From an uncultured Eubacteriales bacterium (GTDB lineage: Bacteria > Bacillota > Clostridia > Oscillospirales > Oscillospiraceae), in contig URGI01000031.1 in the NCBI GenBank assembly GCA_900547315.1, forward strand, positions 1 through 21,145: DNA of 21,145 nucleotides. The letters are read 5' to 3'. The position numbers and the translations under genes are program-made. Positions 1 to 10,000 of the stretch are shown piece after piece. Under the pieces are notes generated by a model. It made no database searches. It was not told the DNA's origin and was given only the letters and a program-made list of their open reading frames with translations. The first letter of the stretch is position 1, and each line of letters opens with the position of its first letter.

Positions 1-291
<291 letters not shown>

Positions 292-456
292 ATGTTTGAT
301 TCACTCAAGACAACCAACTAGCTTAGTTATCTCTCGTCATTACTGTTATAAAAAGTTCATTCTTTTGAATGATGATTCGTTAAGAATTTTCGAGAATCGT
401 ATGTGTTTCACTGTTTAGTTATCAAGGTTGTTTCGCTGTCAACTCTTTGCGACAGC
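292..456 (-). other. 16S rRNA leader (5' external transcribed spacer)
   Basis: This is the transcribed leader between the predicted P2 start site and the mature 16S 5' end. It is AT-rich and has no coding potential. On the minus strand, 409-430 reads ACCTTGATAACTAAACA, which resembles the boxA-like antitermination element found in Firmicutes rRNA leaders. Two small hairpins are visible: arms 435-440 and 451-456 (GCTGTC with GACAGC) at the very start of the P2 transcript, and arms 357-362 and 367-372 with a four-base loop. The boxA assignment rests on similarity only. Confidence 0.6.
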
Positions 457-553
457 TTATTCATATTATCACATTTGGAAGAGCTTGTCAAGAACTTTTT
501 TCTTCTTCCCAGAAGTTTTTTGTTTTCACTCGCTCACCTCTCGGCGACAGCTT
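443..553 (-). repeat. Pair of 16-base direct repeats at the two rRNA start sites
   Basis: The blocks 443-458 and 538-553 match at 14 of 16 bases. Each begins two bases before the predicted +1 of P2 or P1, so the two transcripts would start with the same eight bases, GCTGTCGC, followed two bases later by AGAG. Outside the core promoter boxes and these blocks the surrounding sequence is not duplicated. This suggests either promoter duplication followed by drift, or selection on the initial transcribed region. Confidence 0.75.
456..491 (-). promoter_or_regulatory. rRNA operon promoter P2 (sigma-A type)
   Basis: On the minus strand, a perfect -35 TTGACA (486-491) is followed by a 17-base spacer and a -10 TAATAT (463-468). 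The predicted +1 is base 456, a G on the transcribed strand, 165 bases upstream of the mature 16S end. T-runs at 496-501 and 516-521 (A-tracts on the promoter strand) sit immediately upstream and could act as an UP element. This would be the proximal of two tandem promoters driving the rRNA operon. Confidence 0.88.
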
Positions 554-586
554 GGTTAATATACCACTGATTTCGGGCAAAGTCAA
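551..586 (-). promoter_or_regulatory. rRNA operon promoter P1 (sigma-A type)
   Basis: On the minus strand, a -35 TTGACT (581-586, five of six consensus bases) is followed by a 17-base spacer and a -10 TATATT (558-563). The predicted +1 is base 551, again a G, beginning the same GCTGTCGC sequence as the P2 transcript. It lies 95 bases upstream of P2, which is the tandem arrangement usual for Firmicutes rRNA operons. Phased A-tracts lie directly upstream. Confidence 0.87.
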
Positions 587-589
587 CAC

Positions 590-617
590 TTTTTTTCACT
601 TTTTTCAGACTTTTTTT
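590..617 (-). promoter_or_regulatory. Phased A-tracts, likely UP element of rRNA P1
   Basis: Three T-runs on the plus strand (590-596, 600-605, 611-617) begin 10 and 11 bases apart, that is in phase with the DNA helix. The nearest lies four bases upstream of the P1 -35 box. Such A-tracts bend DNA and bind the RNA polymerase alpha C-terminal domain, which is known to boost rRNA promoters. The same DNA lies 44-71 bases upstream of the divergent ger operon start. Confidence 0.65.
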
Positions 618-660
618 CGCGATCTAAATATTGTGATTTTTTCAGGGAATAATACACAAC

Positions 661-2172
661 ATGTATGATTATTTAGAAACAAGTCCGGGTGAACGCCCGA
701 CGCCCAATACCGCATGGCAGGGCTATGAACTGAATATTTCTTCTCTGGAAAGCATCTTTTCCGACTGCGCCGATTTCGAGCGGCGTGACATTTATTTCGG
801 CCTCGACAAAAAAGCCTGCGTCAATCTCTGCTGGATCGACGGGCTGACTGACGGCGGCAGCATATCGGGGGACATTATCCGTCCGCTGACCGATCTGCTG
901 CGCTCTTCGAGGTCAGACTTCCCCGGCGGCTGCCTCGGCATGATAATACACGGCCTCGCGTACAGCGCCAACGCGAAGCGGCGCGGCAGCATCGGCGATG
1001 TCGTCTCAGACCTCGCGCATGGCTACTGCGCGGTTCTGATCCCCGGCGAAGGTGCGGTATGCTTCGAGGTGAAAAGCCAGAACGCCCGCAGTATCTCCGA
1101 ACCAAGCCTTGAAAAGTCGGTCAAGGGAGGCAAGGACTCCTTCGTTGAGACTCTGCGCACAAACACCGCGCTCGTCCGCCGCCGCATCCGCGACCCGCGG
1201 CTGAAGTCCGTCAAGACCGAGCTTGGGCGCAAATCGCACACGCAGATCGAAGTGATGTACCTCGACGGCGTGGTCGATCCGGAGCTGCCGATGGAGGTCT
1301 TGCGGCGGCTGGGCAAAATCGACATCGACAGTGTTCTCGCCACGGGCATCATCGAGGAATCGCTCATGGACTGCCCTCGCTCGCCATTACCGCAGCTGAT
1401 ACACACGGAGCGCCCCGACCGCTTCGCCATGTACATGGCCGACGGGCGCGTCGGGATACTCATCGACGGCATTCCGATCGCCCTCGTGGTTCCGGCAAGC
1501 TTCGCGGAGTTCATGAAGGTCACGAGCGACAGCAGTATGCACTTCACATTTTCAAGCATGCTGTCCGTCATGCGCTACCTCGCGCTGATTGTTAGTGTCT
1601 ATGTTCCGGCAGTATATGTCGCCGTTGCGATGTACCATCAGGAGATGATACCGACGCGGCTGCTGCTGTCGATAATCAGTGCAAAGCAGGACGTGCCGTT
1701 CTCGACGGGGCTTGAGGTCATCGGTATGCTCGTCGCGCTTGAGCTTTTGCAGGAGGCCGGACTGCGGCTGCCGAATCCTATCGGCGACACGGTGTCGATA
1801 ATCGGCGCACTCATCGTCGGACAATCGGCGGTCGAGGCCAAGGTAGCGTCACCGATCGCAATAATCGTCGTCGCGGTGTCGGCCATCGCGTGCTACACAC
1901 TGCCAAGTCAGGATCTCGGCGCGGCGGTGCGGCTGATACGCTTCGCGCTTCTCATCGGCGCGGTCGCGGCGGGGCTGTTCGGCATTGGGCTGCTGTCGTG
2001 CCTGATGCTGCTATCCATGGCCGACATGGACAGCTTCGGCCGCAACTACACCTCCCCCGTCACCGACGGGCGGCCTCACGGCATACTGCGGACGCTGCTG
2101 CGCATTCCGAAAACCGCCGACAAATTCCGCGACGCAGAGCTGCGTCCGCGCGACAGGAGGAGACAGTCTTGA
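661..2172 (+). CDS. GerA-family spore germinant receptor, A subunit
   Basis: This is the A subunit of a GerA-type germinant receptor, which sits in the spore inner membrane and helps sense small-molecule germinants and trigger exit from dormancy. The protein has 503 residues, normal for the family. Residues 1 to about 295 form the soluble N-terminal part and include a family block of the type RPDRFAMYMADGRVGILIDG. From about residue 300 there are several membrane helices, with the typical PNPIGDTVSIIGALIVGQ segment near residue 370, then a basic tail. The ATG at 661 is preceded only by a weak AGGGA about a dozen bases upstream, so the start is likely but not secured by the ribosome site. The stop overlaps the start of the next gene, indicating an operon. 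The germinant cannot be predicted from sequence. I saw no convincing sigma-G promoter upstream. Confidence 0.93.
   Translation: MYDYLETSPGERPTPNTAWQGYELNISSLESIFSDCADFERRDIYFGLDKKACVNLCWIDGLTDGGSISGDIIRPLTDLLRSSRSDFPGGCLGMIIHGLAYSANAKRRGSIGDVVSDLAHGYCAVLIPGEGAVCFEVKSQNARSISEPSLEKSVKGGKDSFVETLRTNTALVRRRIRDPRLKSVKTELGRKSHTQIEVMYLDGVVDPELPMEVLRRLGKIDIDSVLATGIIEESLMDCPRSPLPQLIHTERPDRFAMYMADGRVGILIDGIPIALVVPASFAEFMKVTSDSSMHFTFSSMLSVMRYLALIVSVYVPAVYVAVAMYHQEMIPTRLLLSIISAKQDVPFSTGLEVIGMLVALELLQEAGLRLPNPIGDTVSIIGALIVGQSAVEAKVASPIAIIVVAVSAIACYTLPSQDLGAAVRLIRFALLIGAVAAGLFGIGLLSCLMLLSMADMDSFGRNYTSPVTDGRPHGILRTLLRIPKTADKFRDAELRPRDRRRQS
2155..2171 (+). promoter_or_regulatory. Ribosome binding site that fixes a TTG start for the GerAC-type gene
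   Basis: A full AGGAGG at 2155-2160 lies eight bases before TTG at 2169-2171. The TTG overlaps the TGA of the upstream gene (TTGA), the pattern expected for translational coupling. The encoded N-terminus becomes a lipoprotein signal peptide, which supports this start over longer upstream extensions and over the ATG at 2181. Confidence 0.85.
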
Positions 2173-3305
2173 AGCGTGCAATGATATACCTGCTCTGCCT
2201 TGCCGCGCTGCCGTGGCTCGGCGGATGCAATTCCATATATTCAAATTACCGCGAAATAGAAAACCTGCTCGTCGTGCGCTCGGTCGGCTTCGACCGCGAG
2301 GACGGCGGCACGCGCTTTTCCCTCGCGTCCTCCGCAAACGACGACGGCGAGCCGATACGCATGACCACAAAGGGCGGCTCCATCACCGACGCCATGGAGC
2401 GCATAAGAAACTACTCGTCGCAGGAGGATATATTTTATCCCCACGTCGAGCACATTCTGCTTGGCGAGGACGCGGCGCGCGTGAGCATAGAGGATTACCT
2501 CGCGTTTTTCTGCCGTTCACCGGAACTGCGCATCGACATCCCGCTGTATATCGTCAAGGGCGGCACGGCGGAACAGGCCGTGCTGGAGACCGGCAGCGAC
2601 TCCCGCTGTATTTCTGAGATATTGCAGACCGAGCAGGAGCGCCTCGCCGTCAGCGGCGACAGCAATGTGTTTTCGACCTCGGATATCTACGTCTCGATGG
2701 CCCGCAGCGGTGCCGCGCTCATCTGCGCTATAAAATGCGCGCCGTCCGCCGAAGCAGCAGAGGACGACACGCAGATGCTCACCGTGATCGCCGACGGCTA
2801 CGCGATAATAAAGGACGGCAGGCTCTGCGGTTATATCGAACCGGAACTTTCTCCCGCCGTCTGGATGCTCACCGGCGACATGGGGATATCCGACTTGACC
2901 GTGGACGGCTCCGGCGGGGACGCCGTCACCTTGCAGCTGAACCACTGCCGGAGCGGCATCACTCCGCGCTGGGACGGGGATGCGCTTGTCGGCTTCGACA
3001 TCGACATTGAGGTAAGCGCGTCGGTCAATGAGAGCGGCAGGCCACTTCCGCTGTCTGATCCGGAACAGGAGCACCGTCTATGCGAAGCGCTGAACGCGCG
3101 CGTAACGGAGCTTGTGAATGGCGTACTGCGCACATCGCAGGAGCTGGGCGCGGATTTTCTGAACCTGAACTACACAGCGGAGCTTGATTCGCCGAAAAAA
3201 TACGCCGCGCTTGGCGGCGGCTTTATTACGCTGTTCCCGAAGCTTGAGATAAACGTCAGCGTGTCCAGCCGCATCAGCCATACGAACAACATCAGCAACG
3301 GATGA
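2169..3305 (+). CDS. GerA-family spore germinant receptor, C subunit (lipoprotein)
   Basis: This is the lipoprotein subunit of the germinant receptor, anchored on the outer face of the spore inner membrane. With the TTG start it has 378 residues, typical of GerAC proteins. Residues 1-20 form a signal peptide with two arginine or lysine residues, a hydrophobic core and the lipobox LGGC, with the lipidated cysteine at position 20. The mature protein opens with a REIENLLVVRSVGFD segment, the family hallmark for GerAC N-domains. The C-terminal part resembles the Spore_GerAC fold. It overlaps the A subunit by four bases and is followed nine bases later by the B subunit. Subunit order here is A, C, B, whereas Bacillus gerA is A, B, C. 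Confidence 0.92.
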   Translation: MKRAMIYLLCLAALPWLGGCNSIYSNYREIENLLVVRSVGFDREDGGTRFSLASSANDDGEPIRMTTKGGSITDAMERIRNYSSQEDIFYPHVEHILLGEDAARVSIEDYLAFFCRSPELRIDIPLYIVKGGTAEQAVLETGSDSRCISEILQTEQERLAVSGDSNVFSTSDIYVSMARSGAALICAIKCAPSAEAAEDDTQMLTVIADGYAIIKDGRLCGYIEPELSPAVWMLTGDMGISDLTVDGSGGDAVTLQLNHCRSGITPRWDGDALVGFDIDIEVSASVNESGRPLPLSDPEQEHRLCEALNARVTELVNGVLRTSQELGADFLNLNYTAELDSPKKYAALGGGFITLFPKLEINVSVSSRISHTNNISNG

Positions 3306-3314
3306 GGTGAGCCC

Positions 3315-4442
3315 ATGCAGACAAACTACAAATTCAACCGCAATCAGCTCATCGCGCTGTGCTCGGTGACACTGCTCGTACCGGCGCTACGCCTTGTTCC
3401 GTCGCTCACGGCGAGTCTCGGCGGGCGCGCGGCATGGCTCTCCGTTCCCGCAGCGGCGCTGCCGCTGCTGGGATATGTGTGGTTCCTCAGCCGCTTCATG
3501 TCGCACCGTAAAAGCGGCGAGGGCATGGCAGAGCTGACGCTGGGCTGTCTCGGCAGCGGTGCAGGAGGCGCGGCGCTGCTCGCGCTGTCGCTGTGGATGC
3601 TCCTGTACGCCGGATTCATCCTGCGTTCCGGCGCGGAGCGCATGGTAACGATGATATACCCCGACAGTTCTCCCGTCGTGTTCTCGGTTCTGACCGGACT
3701 TATCTCGATAATCGCCGCGCTCGGCTCTTCCCGCTCGCTCGTGCGTTTTGCGAAGCTCGTGCAGCCGGTCGTTCTCGGCACGCTCGGCCTGTTCATGCTG
3801 TTCGCGCTGACGTCGATAGACTACAAAAATCTCCTGCCCGTGACAACAGGAGACGCTCTGCCCGTGCTCGCGGCCTCGCTGCCGGTCATAGACGCCGTGG
3901 GCGTTGTGCTGTGCTTCTCATGCTTTCTCGAAGGCAGCTGCGAATACCAGCCGCGCCGCTTCCGCAGATACGCGCTGTGGCTCATCCCCATGCTCGTCAT
4001 ATTCCTGCTGCTGAACGTCGCGGTCATCGGCCGCTTCGGCGCAGAGCTGACGTCGCTGCTGACCTTCCCGTTTTTCACGATTGTGCGGAACCTCGTATTC
4101 TTCAACGCGCTGGAGCGGCTTGAGGCGCTGATAGTGTCCCTATGGCTGTTTCCGGATTTTTTGCTGGTCTCGGCGCTGCTGTATTCCGCGCAGCACTGTC
4201 TGCGCTGCCTCCTCGGCGAGAAGCCGGAGTTCCGCGGCGAGAGCCGCTTCGACCTCAGCCGCGGGCGCTGGGTCATCCCGCTCTGCGGCGCGCTCAGCAT
4301 CACGGCGGCGATCCTTATCGCGCCGGACGCGTCGTCCATGACGCAGTGGTCGGAGCGGACGATCCCGATAATAAACCTCGCCGTCAGCTTCGGCTTCGTC
4401 CCGATAATATATATAATAGGAAAACTGCGCAGAAAAATATAA
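3315..4442 (+). CDS. GerA-family spore germinant receptor, B subunit (APC-type permease fold)
   Basis: This 375-residue, strongly hydrophobic protein has about ten predicted membrane helices and the length and layout of GerAB spore permeases, members of the amino acid-polyamine-organocation superfamily. In known receptors the B subunit carries the germinant-binding pocket. The N-terminus (a short polar segment, then the NRNQLIALCSVTLLVPALR helix) and the short basic C-terminus (GKLRRKI) fit the family. ATG at 3315 follows AGGTGA at 3305-3310, which overlaps the end of the C-subunit gene, so translation is probably linked. It is the last gene of the operon and ends directly at a bidirectional terminator. 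Confidence 0.92.
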   Translation: MQTNYKFNRNQLIALCSVTLLVPALRLVPSLTASLGGRAAWLSVPAAALPLLGYVWFLSRFMSHRKSGEGMAELTLGCLGSGAGGAALLALSLWMLLYAGFILRSGAERMVTMIYPDSSPVVFSVLTGLISIIAALGSSRSLVRFAKLVQPVVLGTLGLFMLFALTSIDYKNLLPVTTGDALPVLAASLPVIDAVGVVLCFSCFLEGSCEYQPRRFRRYALWLIPMLVIFLLLNVAVIGRFGAELTSLLTFPFFTIVRNLVFFNALERLEALIVSLWLFPDFLLVSALLYSAQHCLRCLLGEKPEFRGESRFDLSRGRWVIPLCGALSITAAILIAPDASSMTQWSERTIPIINLAVSFGFVPIIYIIGKLRRKI

Positions 4443-4481
4443 AACCCTCAGGTCAGCATTTGCTGTCCTGAGGGTTTGTTT
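4441..4481. terminator. Bidirectional intrinsic terminator between the ger operon and glyA
   Basis: An 11-base stem (4442-4452 AAACCCTCAGG with 4467-4477) is extended by CAGC/GCTG across one mismatch and closed by a four-base loop. On the plus strand the stem ends in TTTGTTT, and on the minus strand in TTTTATATTTTT. It occupies nearly all of the 42-base gap between two convergent genes, so it can stop transcription from both sides. Confidence 0.9.
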
Positions 4482-4484
4482 CCG

Positions 4485-5708
<1,224 letters not shown>

Positions 5709-5716
5709 GTCTGTTA

Positions 5717-5722
5717 CCCCCT
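5717..5722 (-). promoter_or_regulatory. Ribosome binding site of glyA
   Basis: AGGGGG on the minus strand lies eight bases before the ATA codon at 5706-5708. It is the only good Shine-Dalgarno match upstream of the conserved glyA coding region, and this is why ATA is proposed as the start. The GTG at 5610-5612 has no comparable site. Confidence 0.6.
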
Positions 5723-5747
5723 AAACGCTATTCCGTAAGATACTGTG

Positions 5748-6974
5748 TTACTTTATATAGTCGGCTATGCCGAAGCCCGTAAAGGCGTCGGTATACACTA
5801 TCTCGATGCCGTCATTGCAGGCATCCAGCTTCTCGCCGTACTCCTGATTTGCGGCAAGGGCGCGCGCGGTGAGCGGAGTGCCGGAGTCGGAGGTCTTGAG
5901 AACGGTGTCGATGGTCAGAGGCAGGCGCATGATGATATGATAGCCGTAGCGGCTCTCGACAGGCTCGGACACCTGATAATCCTCAAGCGCGTTGACCGTG
6001 TCCTCAAACTCGGTGACCATGGTGCCGGGAGTGAAGATATAACCGTCGGGATAGGCTTCCTTGCCGGTATCCTCGCAGTATTCGTCCTTTATCTCCGCGA
6101 AGCGCTCCTGCAGCTTCTCGGTATCGGTGATGCCCGCAAGCTCCGCCGCGAACTTATCCGCAAGCGCCTTCTTCTCGGCAATGGTATCGTCGTCAAGCGC
6201 CTCGCCGGTGCTGGGGTCTACGGTCATGAACAGGATGTGCGTGGCATTCATGTATCCGCTGTCCTTCAGATAGGCCTCCGCCTTATCGTCGCTCAGCTTC
6301 TCGCCATTCTCTCCGTAAAGCTTGGCAAAGCAGTTCTGGTAGAGGTAATTTATCTCGTTCATGTCGTCATACACCTTTATCGGCAGATAATAGGTGCTCT
6401 TCAGGAACTCCGCGAACTCCTCGTCGCTGACCTCTTCGCCGCAGAGATTCACCATATCGGTCTTGCGCTGCTCCTCGATGGCTTTCAGATTATCCTCGGT
6501 GAGGGTGACGCCGTTCTCCGCGGAGAACTTCTTTATGCTGTGGATCTGGCGGATGTTCTCCTCGGCCAGCTGCACGACGTAGTCCTTGAAGCTTATGCCG
6601 GTGTCGTCCGCCGCATCGTCCCAGGTGACGTTCATGCCGTATGCGGACATGTTCGCCGCCATCTGGTTGATGTAGTTGTTCACCTGTACGCCGGAGTAGT
6701 AGAGCCAGTAGAAATACTCCTCCCAGGTGACGTCCTCGCCGTCCATGGTCATAACGACCTCGTCGGCGTCATGGCTCGCGTACAGCTCTTCAAAGTCAAG
6801 CTGCGGCACGGAGGCGGTCTCCGTCTCGGTATCGTCTACGCTCTCGCTCGGCTCGACGGACGGCTCGGGGCTGGTTTCCGGTTCCGCCGCGTTGTTCGCG
6901 CCGCAGCCGGTGTAGGTTATAGCCGCGCCGAAAACGAGGCATATGATTATTAAAATGGATACAAATTTTTTCAT
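5748..6974 (-). CDS. PrsA/SurA-like peptidyl-prolyl isomerase lipoprotein (parvulin family)
   Basis: This extracytoplasmic foldase would assist folding of secreted proteins at the outer face of the membrane. It has 408 residues: a signal peptide with lipobox-like YTGC (Cys24), an acidic Pro/Ser/Glu/Thr-rich linker (30-57), a helical SurA_N-like region (about 70-235), and a parvulin rotamase domain (about 242-352) opening with NATHILF and closing with the family block SRYGYHIIMRL. The C-terminal 55 residues are unassigned. The ATG at 6974 has AAAGGAAA upstream at normal spacing. The gene is preceded by a 100-base gap with a promoter candidate and followed by glyA. Whether the rotamase is catalytically active cannot be judged, because PrsA-like proteins may act only as chaperones. 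Confidence 0.88.
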   Translation of the reverse strand: MKKFVSILIIICLVFGAAITYTGCGANNAAEPETSPEPSVEPSESVDDTETETASVPQLDFEELYASHDADEVVMTMDGEDVTWEEYFYWLYYSGVQVNNYINQMAANMSAYGMNVTWDDAADDTGISFKDYVVQLAEENIRQIHSIKKFSAENGVTLTEDNLKAIEEQRKTDMVNLCGEEVSDEEFAEFLKSTYYLPIKVYDDMNEINYLYQNCFAKLYGENGEKLSDDKAEAYLKDSGYMNATHILFMTVDPSTGEALDDDTIAEKKALADKFAAELAGITDTEKLQERFAEIKDEYCEDTGKEAYPDGYIFTPGTMVTEFEDTVNALEDYQVSEPVESRYGYHIIMRLPLTIDTVLKTSDSGTPLTARALAANQEYGEKLDACNDGIEIVYTDAFTGFGIADYIK

Positions 6975-7016
6975 CTTTTGATTTCCTTTCGGGTAGAATA
7001 AAAACCGCTATTATTG

Positions 7017-7045
7017 AATATATCACCTCGCGCACGCATAGGCAA
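7017..7045 (-). promoter_or_regulatory. Candidate sigma-A promoter for the foldase-glyA unit
   Basis: On the minus strand, TTGCCT (7040-7045, four of six consensus bases), a 17-base spacer and TATATT (7017-7022, five of six) place a start site about 36 bases upstream of the foldase ATG. It lies in the largest intergenic gap of the minus-strand gene run. Confidence 0.55.
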
Positions 7046-7074
7046 GCAAAAAGCCGAATATTTACCGTTTATTC

Positions 7075-10000
7075 TTATTCTGCCTTCTCCGCGCCCCACT
7101 CGCGCACAAAGGCGCGCGCCTCGTCAATGACCCGACCCTTGGCCTTTATCCGCAGGCTGACGCAGGGCTTCGATCCGGCCTCTACGCGCAGCCGCCCCTT
7201 GTATTCCGGCCGTGCGTACAGCGCCGACAGCTTCTCCATGTCGAAGTCGCGCAGGGTGAATTTCAGATAACCCTGCTTCTGCGAAATGTCCGTGACTCCT
7301 GCCTTGCCCGACTCGCCGCGCAGCAGCGCGACGTGGATGAGCGCGTTCACACCCGGAGGCGGATCGCCGAAGCGGTCTATCAGCTCGTCGGTCAGGTCGT
7401 CCGCCTCTTCCTCGGTGCGGATGAGCGCGATGCGCCGGTAGATGTCCATGCGCTGCTCCTGCGAGGGTATATACCGATCCGGTATATTTGCCGCAACGGC
7501 AAGGTCTGCCGAGCATTCCGCCCGCGCCGGAACCTCGATCCCGCGCGCCTCCAGCACCGCTTCGCTGAGAAGCTTCATATACATATCGTAGCCGACGTCG
7601 ATCATATGCCCGGACTGCTCCGCGCCGAGCAGATTGCCCGCACCGCGTATCTCAAGATCGCGCATCGCTATCTTGAAGCCGGAGCCGAAGGCCGCGAAGT
7701 CGCGTATGGCGTTGAGCCGCTTTTCGGCGACCTCGGTCAAAACCTTGTCGCGCCTGAAGGTAAGATACGCCGAGGCGCGCCGCGTCGAGCGGCCCACGCG
7801 GCCGCGTATCTGATGCAGCTGCGCAAGGCCAAGGTGATCCGCATCTTCGATTATCAGGGTGTTGACATTCGGGATATCTATGCCCGTCTCGATGATGGTC
7901 GTGCAGACAAGCACCTGAATCTGCCCGTTTGCGACGTTTTCCATCACGTTTGCGAGCATGTTTTTGTCCATCTGCCCGTGTGCCACGCCGACGGTCACAT
8001 CCTCCAGCAGGTCGGATATTTTCTTTGCCGTGCGTTCAATGTCGTCTATGCGGTTATGAAGGTAGTACACCTGACCGCCGCGCTGAAGCTCGCGGCGTAT
8101 CGCGTCGGCGATGATGTTCCAGTCGTGCTCCATCACGAAGGTCTGCACCGGCAGTCTGTCCTCCGGCGGCTCCTCAAGCGTGGACATATCGCGTATGCCG
8201 GACATGGCCATGTTCAGCGTGCGCGGGATCGGCGTCGCGGAGAGGGTCAGCACGTCCACTCCCCTTGCAAGCTCCTTGATGTGCTCCTTGTGCGTCACGC
8301 CGAAGCGCTGCTCCTCGTCCACGACCAGCAGGCCGAGATCCTTGAACTTCACATCCTTGCTGAGCAGTCTGTGCGTGCCGATAACAAGGTCGCACTTTCC
8401 GGTCGCAAGGTCTGAGAGCACCTTTGACGCCTGATTACCGGTTTTGAACCGGCTCATTACCGCAATATTTACCGGAAAACCGAAAAATCTTTGCAGCGCA
8501 GTCTGATAATGCTGCTGCGCGAGCACCGTCGTCGGCACAAGTATCGCGGCCTGCTTGCCGCTGAGCACGCACTTCATCACCGCTCGCAGCGCGACTTCCG
8601 TCTTGCCGAAGCCCACGTCGCCGCAGAGCAGTCTGTCCATCGGCACGGACGCCTCCATGTCGCGCTTTATCTCCGCTATCGAGCGGAGCTGATCGTCGGT
8701 CTCCGTGTAGCCGAAGTTGTCCTCAAACTCGCGCTGCCACTCGCTGTCCGGCAAGAAGGCATAGCCCGGCAGGCGCTGCCGCTCGGCGTAGAGCGCGATG
8801 AGCTTCTTCGCCATGTCCTTGGCCGCGCTCTTGGCGCGCGCGCGGGTCTTCGCCCATTCCGTGCCGCCCATCTTCGAGAGCTTGACGGGCTTCTCCTCGC
8901 CCGCTCCCGTGTATTTCGACACCATGTCAAGCTGCGTCGCAGGGACATACAGGCTGTCCGTTCCGGCGTAGCTTATTTTTATATAGTCTTTTTCAAGTCC
9001 GTCCACCTGCATCTTGACGATGCCGGCAAAGCGGCCGATGCCGTGGTTCTCGTGCACGACATAGTCGCCCACCGAGAGGTCGGCGCAGGATTCGATCTTC
9101 TGCCGTCCCGGCGGGAGCTTCTTCTCGGACTTCTTTCGGGTCTTGTTGCGTATCAGCTGCGCATCGGTAAGCACCGCGAGCCTTATCCCGGGGTATTCCA
9201 TGCCCGCGGAGATTGAGCCAATGCATATCGCGCAGCTCCCCGGCTCCGGCAGCTTTTTAAGCTCCTGATATATCAGCGCCTTGATATCCTTGCCGCCGAA
9301 GAATTCCTGCAGTACCTTGGCACGCCGCTCGTCCGCCGCAAGAACCACCACGCGGTAGTCCTGCTTGAGATACAGCGCCACGTCGTCCGCCGCCGCCTGC
9401 GCGCTGCCCGCGTAGGACGGCAGCTGCTTTGCGGGGATGCTGGTTATCGTCCGCGGCGGCAGGGGGCTGCGCCCTACTGTGAAGGCCTCGGCCATGTATA
9501 CCGGAAAATCCTCCAACCGCTTTATCAGCGCTTCCCAGCTCAGATAGAACGCGTCCGGCGACATGGCAAGCACGCCGCGCCGCGTCAGCTCGCGGATGTC
9601 CTCGGCAAGCTGCTTTGTATAATCCCGCGCCCGCTCGCCGCAGCGGCCGGGCTGGTCAAAAATTATCAACGCGTCCTCGGGGATGTAATCCGCGGCGCTC
9701 GCCATCGGGTATATAACGGGCAGGTACCTGTCCGCATCCGATATCAGCGCCGCGCCGCGGAGCCTGTCCGCATCGGCGCGCAGAGTCGCGCAGAGTGCGG
9801 CCGCGTTCTCGCTCGTGCGGCGGCGGCCGTATTTCTCCGCAAAGCTCTCTATCTCGCGGCAGAGCGCGTCGCGCCCGCCGGCGGTCATCTCCGGCAGAGT
9901 CTCCGCCGCCGGAAGTATCACGCATCTTTCAAGCGGTTCCGTGCGGCGCTGGCTCGCCACGTCGAAATGACCCATGGAGTCCACATCGTCGCCCCAGAAC

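Noticed and set aside
560..660. Sigma-G or sigma-F promoter for the ger operon
   Set aside because: The AT-rich sequence gives several partial matches, but none has both boxes at proper spacing.
447..668. Open frame of 73 codons on the plus strand upstream of the ger operon
   Set aside because: It lies across both rRNA promoters and the phased A-tracts, is phenylalanine-rich because of T-runs, has no ribosome site and overlaps the ger start.
1890..2168. Longer start for the GerAC-type gene
   Set aside because: The extra 93 residues are Arg/Ala/His-rich and out of frame with the A subunit. They would bury the lipoprotein signal peptide, while TTG at 2169 has an ideal ribosome site.
7048..7074. 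Possible terminator after mfd (stem 7056-7060 with 7070-7074, then five T on the minus strand)
   Set aside because: The stem has only five mostly A-T pairs and a nine-base loop, too weak to call.
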